Shown here: positions 9,499 to 16,716 of the stretch, piece by piece
Position numbering within the stretch: the stretch's first letter is position 1
Layout: each line of letters starts with the position of its first letter
Assembly (NCBI GenBank): GCA_002702705.1
Contig: PABH01000042.1
Coordinates: 124,001-188,000, forward strand
Direction: 5' to 3'
Origin: Anaerolineaceae bacterium
GTDB taxonomy: Bacteria > Chloroflexota > Anaerolineae > Anaerolineales > Anaerolineaceae
Length of the DNA: 64,000 bases
Made by a program: the position numbers and the translations under genes
The notes under the pieces: generated by a model
What the model was told of the DNA's origin: nothing
Database searches by the model: none
What the model saw: the letters and a program-made list of their open reading frames with translations, nothing else

Positions 9499-9526
9499 GC
9501 GGGGTTTGTTTTTACCCGCATTTTTT
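9499..9526 (+). terminator. rho-independent terminator after the CBS gene
   Basis: GCGGG (9499-9503) pairs with CCCGC (9515-9519) and is followed by six T residues at 9521-9526. Confidence 0.8.
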
Positions 9527-9546
9527 ATTTAAAACCCATACAATAC

Positions 9547-9575
9547 TTGAGATATTTTCCGACTTGATGTTATCC
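9547..9575 (+). promoter_or_regulatory. possible promoter for yibE/F-like gene
   Basis: TTGAGA at 9547-9552 and TTATCC at 9570-9575 are 17 bases apart, just after the CBS-gene terminator and 54 bases before the next start codon. The -10 element is a weak match, so position is the main support. Confidence 0.35.
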
Positions 9576-9628
9576 TATCAGGGTGAAATTAAATTTAAAT
9601 CCAATCTAATGAAAATATATAGGAAACA

Positions 9629-10843
9629 ATGAAAAACAATATCGGTCCAATCTTTTTAAAAGTAGCTTTGGTTATTTTCGTTACTGTTTTAATTTTGTTG
9701 TTAATCTTACCCGGGTTCTTGAACCAAAATCAAAGAACCCTGATCGATCCAACCACCCAATATGGGGAAGAAACGACAAAAGCCAGGGTCATCGCAATTA
9801 ATGAACAAGGAACGGTTACCCTAGGGAATGTGGAACAAATCTATCAAGTACTTGATATTAAGGTCTTATCCGGTGAGTATGCTGAAAATATTTATCGAAT
9901 AGACTACGGCAGACAACAAGTATTGGCTGGTAATTACCCATTAAAAACCGGTGATACCATTTACGTTTCGATTGGTGTACGCCCGGATACTGGTGAAACG
10001 CGTGCTTTTTTCACCGATTTTGACCGCACACAACCGATTCTGATTTTATTTCTGGTGTTCCTGTTTTTCAGTATCCTGATTAGCGGCTGGAAAGGGGTAC
10101 GCAGTGCAGTCGGGATCGCATTTAGTATGTTGATGATCGTGTTTTATATCATTCCCGGCATTCTGGCGGGAAAAGACCCTGTTTTTGTAAGTATCGTTGG
10201 TGCTTTTTTATTCCTTGCAATCTCACAATATCTGGTATATGGCTGGACATTAAAAACCCATGCCGCTGTGACAGGTATTTTGTTATCTTTAATCATTACA
10301 GGTTTGCTTTCCGTTATCTTTATTAACTTCACAAAATTAACCGGTTTTGGTGACGAAAACGTATTATTCCTGGCTCAAATGACTCAAGATATAAATATGC
10401 GCGGCTTGCTGCTGGCAGGCATGCTGATTGGTTCGCTGGGTGTTTTGGATGACCTTGTCATCAGTCAAGCTTCCGCTGTGTTTGAACTACACGCTGCCAA
10501 TCCGGCGCTCTCACGCCGCTTTTTGTATAAACGGGCAATGAATATTGGCAAAGATCATGTCGCAGCCACAGTGAATACCTTGGTTTTGGCTTATGCAGGT
10601 GCTTCATTGCCTATGTTACTCCTCTTCACCATCAGTAATCAAAACCCCGCCGTTTTAATTAACCTGAGTTATATTGCGGAAGAAATCGTCCGCACATTGG
10701 TTGGTTCAATTGGTTTGTTTTTATCCGTTCCCATCACCACCGCATTGGCGACTTTCATCGCTGTTAATCACGCCAAGGTTCCCTGGATAACAAAATATTT
10801 TGGACCGGATAACCAATGGAATGAGATGGGTCATCATCATTAA
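9629..10843 (+). CDS. YibE/F family multi-pass membrane protein
   Basis: This 404-residue protein has one N-terminal membrane segment (about 9-30), an extracytoplasmic beta-rich region (about 40-130, with ARVIAINEQGTVTLG and YRIDYGRQQVLAGNYPLKTGD), then about seven more membrane segments. The family signature region LLAGMLIGSLGVLDDLVISQAS is followed by RRFLYKRAMNIGKDHVAATVNTLVLAYAGASLPMLL. This is the YibE/YibF architecture. No biochemical function is firmly established for the family; transport has been proposed. It appears monocistronic, with AGGAAA just before the ATG at 9629. Confidence 0.88.
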   Translation: MKNNIGPIFLKVALVIFVTVLILLLILPGFLNQNQRTLIDPTTQYGEETTKARVIAINEQGTVTLGNVEQIYQVLDIKVLSGEYAENIYRIDYGRQQVLAGNYPLKTGDTIYVSIGVRPDTGETRAFFTDFDRTQPILILFLVFLFFSILISGWKGVRSAVGIAFSMLMIVFYIIPGILAGKDPVFVSIVGAFLFLAISQYLVYGWTLKTHAAVTGILLSLIITGLLSVIFINFTKLTGFGDENVLFLAQMTQDINMRGLLLAGMLIGSLGVLDDLVISQASAVFELHAANPALSRRFLYKRAMNIGKDHVAATVNTLVLAYAGASLPMLLLFTISNQNPAVLINLSYIAEEIVRTLVGSIGLFLSVPITTALATFIAVNHAKVPWITKYFGPDNQWNEMGHHH

Positions 10844-10946
10844 TAAAGAATCACTCGTAATAAATGCTATTTATCAGTATACAGACCATCCTTTGGATCA
10901 TTATAATAAAAAAGAACGCTAAATTTTTTTTAAAAGGAGAAAGTTA

Positions 10947-12752
10947 ATGTCTGATCTAAAACCCACCCACTGGGATGTATCCAATGTTTTTCCGGGATTG
11001 GAATCAGAAGTCTTCCAAGCCGCTATTGTGGAAGCAGATCAATCGATTGAACGACTAATGACGTTTTTCCAAAAAAATCTGAAACCACTTTCTTTGGAAA
11101 CCGACGATGAACAGCTGAACGTACAGATTGGCGCCTATTTGGATCAGCTCAACGAAACGTTGACCCTGCAAGGCAAAATTAACGCTTATTTGTATGCATT
11201 TATCTCTACCGATTCCTACAATAAACTGGCCCTGCGGATTCTCTCAGAATTTGAACAAATCACCTTAAAGACCAACAAACAAGATATTTCCTTCCAAACC
11301 TGGCTGTCTCAGTTCAGTGATCGCATCGATAAAATCATCACCTACGGTGGTACCGTTCAATCCCATGCGTTTAACTTAAAAGAAACCATTCACTACAGCA
11401 AATTCTTAATGTCAGAACAAGAAGAAGGCCTGGCCGCAGAGTTGAATCTGAGTGGTGCAAATGCCTGGGAAAAATTACAGGGAACGCTTACTTCTCAATT
11501 AACCGTGGACTTTGAAATGGATGGGGAAGTGAAAAAAATGCCCGCTCCAGCTCTCACGAACCTGCGCGCTCATCCGGATGAAGATGTTCGCCGGCGGGGA
11601 TACGAAGCTGAACTGAAAGCCTGGAAAACAATCGAAGAACCACTGGCATCTGCAATGAACGGCATTAAAGGGTCTGTCATCACCCTAAACAAACACCGCG
11701 GCCGGGATGATGCCCTCCATAGTGCCCTCGATGCAGCCCGCATCGACCGGGACACCTTAGATGCCATGCTTTCCGCCATGGAAGATTCCTTCTCCATGTT
11801 CCGCAAATATTTCCGTGCCAAAGCCAAACGATTTGGTCAGGAACAGCTTCCCTGGTGGAACTTGTTCGCCCCGGTTGGTAAAACAGATACTGTTTTCAGC
11901 TTTGGTGATGCCAGAGACTTTATCGTTGAAAATTTCGGAAAATTCTCTCCCGACCTCGCCAGTTATGCCAAATATGCTTTTGATCACAATTGGATCGATG
12001 CCGAACCACGGGAAGGCAAACGCGGTGGCGCTTTTTGTATGGAAATCCCCGGAATAGGCGAATCGCGGATTTTATGTAATTTTGACGGGTCATTTGACCA
12101 ACTTTCCACCATCGCCCATGAATTGGGTCACGGGTTTCACAACGATTGTAAAATCAAAGCTGGCCGCACCCGGCTGCAAAAACGTACCCCCATGACAATG
12201 GCGGAAACAGCCTCCATCATGTGCGAAACCATTGTGGGGAACGCCGCCTTAGATATGGTTACAAACCCACAAGAAGAATTAGCCATTTTAGAGAATATGA
12301 TCGTTGGTGACTCGCAGGTAATTGTGGATATTTATTCCCGCTTCTTATTTGAAAAAGAAGTCTTTGAACGCCGTGAAAAAGCCGAACTCTCCGCAGATGA
12401 GTTAAATGATATTATGGTGCGTGCTCAAAAAGCCACTTATGGCGATGGTCTGGACGAAAAATACCTGCAAAAATACATGTGGACCTGGAAACCCCATTAT
12501 TATTCCGCTGATCTCTCTTTTTACAATTTTCCATATACCTTTGGGTTATTATTTGGGATTGGCCTTTACGCAATTTACCAACAACGCGGTGCTGCCTTCA
12601 TTCCCGAATATGTCAATTTGTTGGCCTCAACCGGTTTGGACAATGCCGCCGACCTGGCTGCTCGTTTTGGTATCAATATCCGCGATAAATCTTTCTGGGA
12701 TGATAGTATAAAAGTCATCGAAAAACGTGTGAACCGCTATCTGGAGCTTTAA
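10947..12752 (+). CDS. pepF: oligoendopeptidase F (M3 family metallopeptidase)
   Basis: This 601-residue cytoplasmic peptidase has the M3 zinc motif HELGHGFH, with His391, Glu392 and His395 near the centre of the protein, and the downstream glutamate helix MTMAETASIMCETIV. The N-terminal helical region (about 1-200) matches the PepF N-terminal domain, and the C-terminal part contains the family pattern WKPHYYSADLSFYNFPYTFG. It cleaves short peptides inside the cell. AAAGGAG precedes the ATG at 10947. No signal peptide is present. It is followed by a strong hairpin and a gene-poor gap. Confidence 0.94.
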   Translation: MSDLKPTHWDVSNVFPGLESEVFQAAIVEADQSIERLMTFFQKNLKPLSLETDDEQLNVQIGAYLDQLNETLTLQGKINAYLYAFISTDSYNKLALRILSEFEQITLKTNKQDISFQTWLSQFSDRIDKIITYGGTVQSHAFNLKETIHYSKFLMSEQEEGLAAELNLSGANAWEKLQGTLTSQLTVDFEMDGEVKKMPAPALTNLRAHPDEDVRRRGYEAELKAWKTIEEPLASAMNGIKGSVITLNKHRGRDDALHSALDAARIDRDTLDAMLSAMEDSFSMFRKYFRAKAKRFGQEQLPWWNLFAPVGKTDTVFSFGDARDFIVENFGKFSPDLASYAKYAFDHNWIDAEPREGKRGGAFCMEIPGIGESRILCNFDGSFDQLSTIAHELGHGFHNDCKIKAGRTRLQKRTPMTMAETASIMCETIVGNAALDMVTNPQEELAILENMIVGDSQVIVDIYSRFLFEKEVFERREKAELSADELNDIMVRAQKATYGDGLDEKYLQKYMWTWKPHYYSADLSFYNFPYTFGLLFGIGLYAIYQQRGAAFIPEYVNLLASTGLDNAADLAARFGINIRDKSFWDDSIKVIEKRVNRYLEL

Positions 12753-13173
12753 ATTAAGCGATTTTTAACCTCTTGTGATTTAATCTCGCCAAAACGCACA
12801 TAAAAATTTTTAAATTTCTTCGGAAGGATTTGGTCTCGGTATCTCATACAAAGACCATCCTTTCGAAGATTTTTATTTTATGGATGTTTCCTCAATTCAT
12901 TTTTTGAGGCCTGGTTATCGAACTGGCTCGTCTCTTAAAGGTGATCGTGAAAACGAACAACCATTCAAAATGAGTGAATGAAATTCTCGAGCCGTTTCAT
13001 TATCAAGGAAGTAAATTAAACGATAGGTTTAGATCAGATCGTGCTTTATCTGCATTATGATGATTAACTTTTTTAATTACAATCATCTTTGCAACTTTTT
13101 TTATCAAAACCCGTACATAATAATAGCAAAATAAAACTGCAAAACGCAGATGAATAAATACTGGAGGTATCTC
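12753..13173 (+). other. 421-base intergenic region
   Basis: Apart from the hairpin at 12818-12875 I see no gene here. The stretch is AT-rich, lacks a convincing open frame with a ribosome binding site, and leads into the small ORF at 13174. A 12-base word AGACCATCCTTT in the hairpin's right arm (12852-12863) also occurs at 10883-10894, just upstream of pepF. Confidence 0.5.
12818..12875 (+). terminator. terminator hairpin after pepF
   Basis: The left arm CTTCGGAAGGAT (12818-12829) pairs with ATCCTTTCGAAG (12857-12868) with one mismatch. The stem extends inward through GGTCT/AGACC, and TTTTTATTTTA follows from 12870. Confidence 0.75.
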
Positions 13174-13326
13174 ATGGGAATTTTAACCGGAATATTTGGT
13201 TTAGTTGTTGGTTTATTAGGTGGGCTGTTTGGATTAATTTTCGGATTATTAGCCGGGGTTTTTGGCCTTCTTGTTGGTGTTTTTGGCGGCTTAATCGGTG
13301 GATTATTCGGCTTAATTGGTTTGTAA
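13174..13326 (+). CDS. 50-residue glycine-zipper hydrophobic microprotein
   Basis: The ATG at 13174 follows GGAGG at 13163-13166 with ideal spacing and opens a 50-codon frame ending TAA at 13324-13326. The product is composed almost only of Gly, Leu, Ile, Val and Phe (it begins MGILTGIFGLVVGLLGG), with no charged residue at all. Glycines recur every three to four positions in units such as GLLGGLFG, GLLAGVFG and GGLIGGLFG, an uninterrupted chain of GxxxG-type helix-packing motifs. It should form one long or two short membrane helices that self-associate. I do not recognise a family. It stands alone between terminators at 12875 and 13345. Pore former, bacteriocin-like peptide or membrane scaffold are all possible; none is proven. 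Confidence 0.7.
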   Translation: MGILTGIFGLVVGLLGGLFGLIFGLLAGVFGLLVGVFGGLIGGLFGLIGL

Positions 13327-13344
13327 GTTTTTTTTCTACGAATG

Positions 13345-13375
13345 TAGAGGCTGGCTCAATCGAGTTCAGCCTCTA
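13345..13375 (+). terminator. hairpin terminator after the microprotein
   Basis: TAGAGGCTG (13345-13353) pairs perfectly with CAGCCTCTA (13367-13375), with inner CTC/GAG pairing and a TTTAT tail. The T-run after the stem is short, but its place right after the small gene supports the call. Confidence 0.7.
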
Positions 13376-13430
13376 TTTATATCCGGTTAAATCGATGTCC
13401 GTGTTAGAATTCATCAGCTTTTGAAACGAG

Positions 13431-14339
13431 ATGGGATTTAATGTTATGGGTGAATTTGCCGCACTGATCACAGCCTTTTTATGGGCAGGAACATCGATTT
13501 TTTTCACATTTGCCGGTAAACAAATCGGTTCACAAGTCTTAAACCGGGTTCGTCTCACACTGGCAGTTTTGTTATTAAGCCTGACACATTGGTTTGTTAT
13601 CGGAAATCCTTTTCCAATAGACGCTTCACCGGAACGGTGGTTATGGTTAGGTTTATCCGGTTTAATCGGACTGGTAATTGGAGATGCTCTTTTATTCCGT
13701 TCTTTTATTTTAATTGGTCACCGGATTGCCATGTTAATCATGTCTTTGGTTCCTGCAATCAGCACCATTTTTGCCTGGTTACTATTAGGAGAAACATTAC
13801 TTTTCACCCAAATTTTGGGTATTGGCTTAACCATATTTGGGGTGGCACTGGTGGTAACGGATTGTAAAAATAAAACACCCACTCAGATTAATCTAAAAGA
13901 TCACTGGTTAGGGCTTTTACTTGCCTTCGGCGGTGCAGTAGGTCAGGCTGTTGGTTTAATTTACGCAAAAAAAGGATTGGTAGATAATTATTCAGCCCTT
14001 TCCGGTGTTTTAATCCGGATGATTAGTGCCATGTTAATTGTTTGGATTTTGGCATTATTCACAAAACAGGTAAAAAAGACTTTCATCCAACTAAAAAATC
14101 ACCCGGACGCAATTAAATTTATTACAGCGGGAGCCATCAGTGGGCCATTTTTAGGGGTCTGGTTATCCCTTATTGCAGTGCAGTCCTCCAAAGTGGGTAT
14201 CGCCTCTACCCTAATGGCCTTAACCCCCATTTTCCATTTACCCATTGGTAAGTATCTTCTTAAAGAAAAGATCACAATCCAGGCCATTCTGGGTACAGTG
14301 GTTGCTATGGTCGGAATCGCAATTATTTTTATATGTTAA
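13431..14339 (+). CDS. EamA/DMT-family transporter
   Basis: This 302-residue protein has ten predicted membrane segments in two EamA repeats. The first (about 5-140) includes ALITAFLWAGTSIFF and ISTIFAWLLLGETLLFTQILGIGLTIFG; the second (about 155-300) ends IFHLPIGKYLLKEKITIQAILGTVVAMVGIAII. The paired E-x-L/K..QILG pattern at the end of each repeat is characteristic. Such carriers export amino acids or other small metabolites; the substrate is unknown. Two starts are possible: ATG at 13431 (GAAACGAG upstream) and ATG at 13446 (GGGATTT upstream); both leave the first helix intact. Confidence 0.87.
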   Translation: MGFNVMGEFAALITAFLWAGTSIFFTFAGKQIGSQVLNRVRLTLAVLLLSLTHWFVIGNPFPIDASPERWLWLGLSGLIGLVIGDALLFRSFILIGHRIAMLIMSLVPAISTIFAWLLLGETLLFTQILGIGLTIFGVALVVTDCKNKTPTQINLKDHWLGLLLAFGGAVGQAVGLIYAKKGLVDNYSALSGVLIRMISAMLIVWILALFTKQVKKTFIQLKNHPDAIKFITAGAISGPFLGVWLSLIAVQSSKVGIASTLMALTPIFHLPIGKYLLKEKITIQAILGTVVAMVGIAIIFIC

Positions 14340-14381
14340 TAAATAGGACAATTTACCGATAGTTTAGATGACACCCGCAAC

Positions 14382-14410
14382 TTGTTATCCAAAATCAGCC
14401 CAGGTATCAT
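14382..14410 (+). promoter_or_regulatory. promoter for the moaD-like/AOR operon
   Basis: TTGTTA (14382-14387) and TATCAT (14405-14410) are 17 bases apart, ending 21 bases before the MoaD-like start codon. The spacing and position are right; the hexamers are each one or two bases off consensus. Confidence 0.5.
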
Positions 14411-14431
14411 CAACGTATACATCCTTCGATT

Positions 14432-14677
14432 ATGGAAATACACCTAAAATTATTTGCAAATTACCGTAATTTATTTCCACCAGGAACCGACGGGTATCAA
14501 TTAACCCTAACCATTCCCGATAATTCTACCGTGAATGATGTGTTAGCTATGTTTTCGGTTCCACAAGCGCCGGAGAGTGTGGTTTTGGTTAATGGCAAAA
14601 CTCATCTACCGGATGAATTATTAAAAAACGGAGATGTAATCAGCGCGTTTCCGGCTATGGCTGGAGGAAATCATTAA
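14432..14677 (+). CDS. MoaD/ThiS-like sulfur carrier, linked to tungsten oxidoreductase
   Basis: This 81-residue beta-grasp protein has the MoaD pattern: KLFANYRNLFPPG at the start, a VNDVLAMF helix, VVLVNGK in the middle and GDVISAFPAMAGG at the end. In MoaD the terminal Gly-Gly is adenylated and thiocarboxylated to donate sulfur to the pterin cofactor. Here the diglycine is followed by Asn-His before the stop, so it is not exposed unless trimmed. The gene lies 16 bases upstream of the tungsten enzyme, so it most likely serves its metal-pterin cofactor. A true carrier needing C-terminal processing and a non-conjugating chaperone remain alternatives. Confidence 0.8.
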   Translation: MEIHLKLFANYRNLFPPGTDGYQLTLTIPDNSTVNDVLAMFSVPQAPESVVLVNGKTHLPDELLKNGDVISAFPAMAGGNH

Positions 14678-14693
14678 TACCAGGGAGAGAAAA

Positions 14694-16535
14694 ATGAAAG
14701 CGTGGCATGGCAAGGTTTTAAGAATTAATTTAAAAGATCAAACCAGTAAAGTTGAAACCGTAACACAGGAATTTGCATCCAAGTATTTGGGCGGGCGGGG
14801 TTGGGCCGTTAAATATTTGCTGGATGAAATGGATCCAAAAGTGGATGCCTTATCACCGGAGAACATGATGATCTTTGCCACTGGGCCTTTAACCGGAACC
14901 GTTGCACCCACGGGAAACCGTTATATGGTTGTAACGAAATCTCCATTAACTGGTGCTTTAACCAATTCGAATTCGGGCGGTTTTTTTCCGACTGAAATGA
15001 AAAAAACCGGATTTGATTTATTTATTTTTGAAGGGAAAGCAGATAAACCGGTTTACCTATGGATAGATGAAGATCAGGTAGAAATCCGTTCCGCGGAACA
15101 CCTTTGGGGTAAAAATGTACCCGAAACAGAAGATACTTTACTGGCAGAGACCCATCCCAAAGCCAAGGTTGCCTGTATTGGACAGGGTGGGGAGAACCTG
15201 GTTTTATTTGCAAGTATCATGAATGATAAACACCGCGCTGCCGGAAGATCCGGGGTGGGGGCAGTGATGGGTTCTAAAAATTTAAAGGCGGTTGTTGTAA
15301 AAGGATCACAACCAGTCGAAATAGCCGATCCGGAAGGTATGGACCATATTTGTCGTGAAATGAGCAAAACGGTGGGAAATGTTATGAAAGCAGGCGGCGC
15401 CATGCGCGTTTATGGCACTTCTTATGTTCCGCCAATAACCAACGAAATGGGCATTTTACCCACCCGCAATTTTCAATCCGGTCAATTTGAAGGCATCCAG
15501 GGTATTACTGGCGATGTAATTAATGAAAAGTACCTCAAAAAACCAAAACCCTGTTTTCGCTGCCCAATCGCCTGTGGCCGTGATACCAAAGTTGATGATC
15601 CAAAATATGGCGGGGAAGGAGAAGGCCCCGAATATGAAACAATTGCAGCGTATGGTAGTGCCTGCGGTGTCGATAATATGGCAGCCATTATCAAGGCCAA
15701 TTATTTGTGTAACGAATATGGCTTAGATACCATCTCCGCCGGGATGACAATCGCCTGTGCCATGGAATTAGCCGAAAAAGATTATATTCCCCAAGAAACC
15801 ATTGGTTTTGACCTCCATTTTGGAGACCCGGATGCCATGATTGAACTTACGCATCAAATCGCGAAACGAGAGGGTTTTGGGGATGAATTAGCTATGGGTA
15901 GTTATCGTCTGGCAGAAAAATATGGACACCCGGAATTAGCGGTCACAGCGAAAAAACAGGAGTTTCCCGGTTACGACCCGCGCGGTTCTCAGGGAATGGG
16001 CCTGTTATATGCCACCTCCAATAAAGGTGCTTCGCACATGTCCGGTGATATTGCTTACAGTGAAGTTTTTGGTGTGCCTGAAAAAATTGATCCATTATCA
16101 CTTGAAAACAAAGCCGAATTGGTTAAACGCTTTGAAGATGCGTTTACCGTGATTGACTCAACCGGTTTATGTGTATTCCTAAGCGTCCGTTACATGTTTG
16201 ATCCACAGGTCGAACTTTGGCCCACACCGATGTCGAAGGTAATGCAGTTTGCAACCGGTGTTCCTTATACCCAACAAACTTTGTTAGAAGCCGGAGAACG
16301 GGTCTTTAATATGGAACGGCTCTTTTTATTACGAGCTGGGATTACGCATGCCGATGACACACTGCCGCCGCGTATGTTAAATGAACCCCTGCCCAGCGGT
16401 CCTGGCAAAGGCCATGTTGCGGAGTTAGACAAATTGCTGCCCAGATTTTATGAGATTCGTGGTTGGAATGAAGTTGGCATTCCTGATAAAGAAAAACTTA
16501 TTTCATTAGGTATTTCTGATTACTACTTCCAATAA
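14694..16535 (+). CDS. tungsten aldehyde:ferredoxin oxidoreductase
   Basis: This 613-residue enzyme has AOR family domains in order: N-terminal domain with YLGGRGWAVKYLLDE (about 31-45), pterin-binding segments FATGPLTGTVAPTGNRY and GRSGVGAVMGSKNLKAV, and C-terminal domains. The [4Fe-4S] ligands are Cys287, Cys290 and Cys294 (CFRCPIAC) plus Cys493 (STGLCVF), spaced almost exactly as in Pyrococcus AOR. AORs oxidise aldehydes to acids with ferredoxin as acceptor in an oxygen-sensitive cytoplasmic reaction, pointing to an anaerobic or fermentative host. AGGGAGA precedes the ATG at 14694. It forms a two-gene unit with the MoaD-like carrier and ends at a strong terminator. The exact aldehyde cannot be assigned. 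Confidence 0.93.
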   Translation: MKAWHGKVLRINLKDQTSKVETVTQEFASKYLGGRGWAVKYLLDEMDPKVDALSPENMMIFATGPLTGTVAPTGNRYMVVTKSPLTGALTNSNSGGFFPTEMKKTGFDLFIFEGKADKPVYLWIDEDQVEIRSAEHLWGKNVPETEDTLLAETHPKAKVACIGQGGENLVLFASIMNDKHRAAGRSGVGAVMGSKNLKAVVVKGSQPVEIADPEGMDHICREMSKTVGNVMKAGGAMRVYGTSYVPPITNEMGILPTRNFQSGQFEGIQGITGDVINEKYLKKPKPCFRCPIACGRDTKVDDPKYGGEGEGPEYETIAAYGSACGVDNMAAIIKANYLCNEYGLDTISAGMTIACAMELAEKDYIPQETIGFDLHFGDPDAMIELTHQIAKREGFGDELAMGSYRLAEKYGHPELAVTAKKQEFPGYDPRGSQGMGLLYATSNKGASHMSGDIAYSEVFGVPEKIDPLSLENKAELVKRFEDAFTVIDSTGLCVFLSVRYMFDPQVELWPTPMSKVMQFATGVPYTQQTLLEAGERVFNMERLFLLRAGITHADDTLPPRMLNEPLPSGPGKGHVAELDKLLPRFYEIRGWNEVGIPDKEKLISLGISDYYFQ

Positions 16536-16560
16536 GAGAATCCTATTGTAATTTTTCAGC

Positions 16561-16624
16561 CCCCCTTCCCGTAGGTGAGTTTTTTGATGTCGGAGTTTAA
16601 CAACTCACCCCCGGGAGGGGTTTT
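16561..16624 (+). terminator. strong terminator after the AOR gene
   Basis: A long GC-rich hairpin is formed by CCCCTTCCC-GTAGGTGAGTT on the left (from about 16562) and AACTCACCCCCGGGAGGGG on the right (ending 16620), followed by TTTT. The stem has a few mismatches or bulges near its middle. Confidence 0.85.
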
Positions 16625-16716
16625 CTGGATTTTCAGAGCAATTAAACCTTATTTTCTAAATATTTTTTATATTTATTTAACCCTTTAAAATTATTAAACA
16701 CTCTATAATTTATAGT

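Noticed and set aside
10883-12863. Direct repeat AGACCATCCTTT flanking pepF (10883-10894 and 12852-12863) as a sign of insertion
   Set aside because: Only 12 bases match, one copy is part of a terminator hairpin, and no other mobile-element feature is present.
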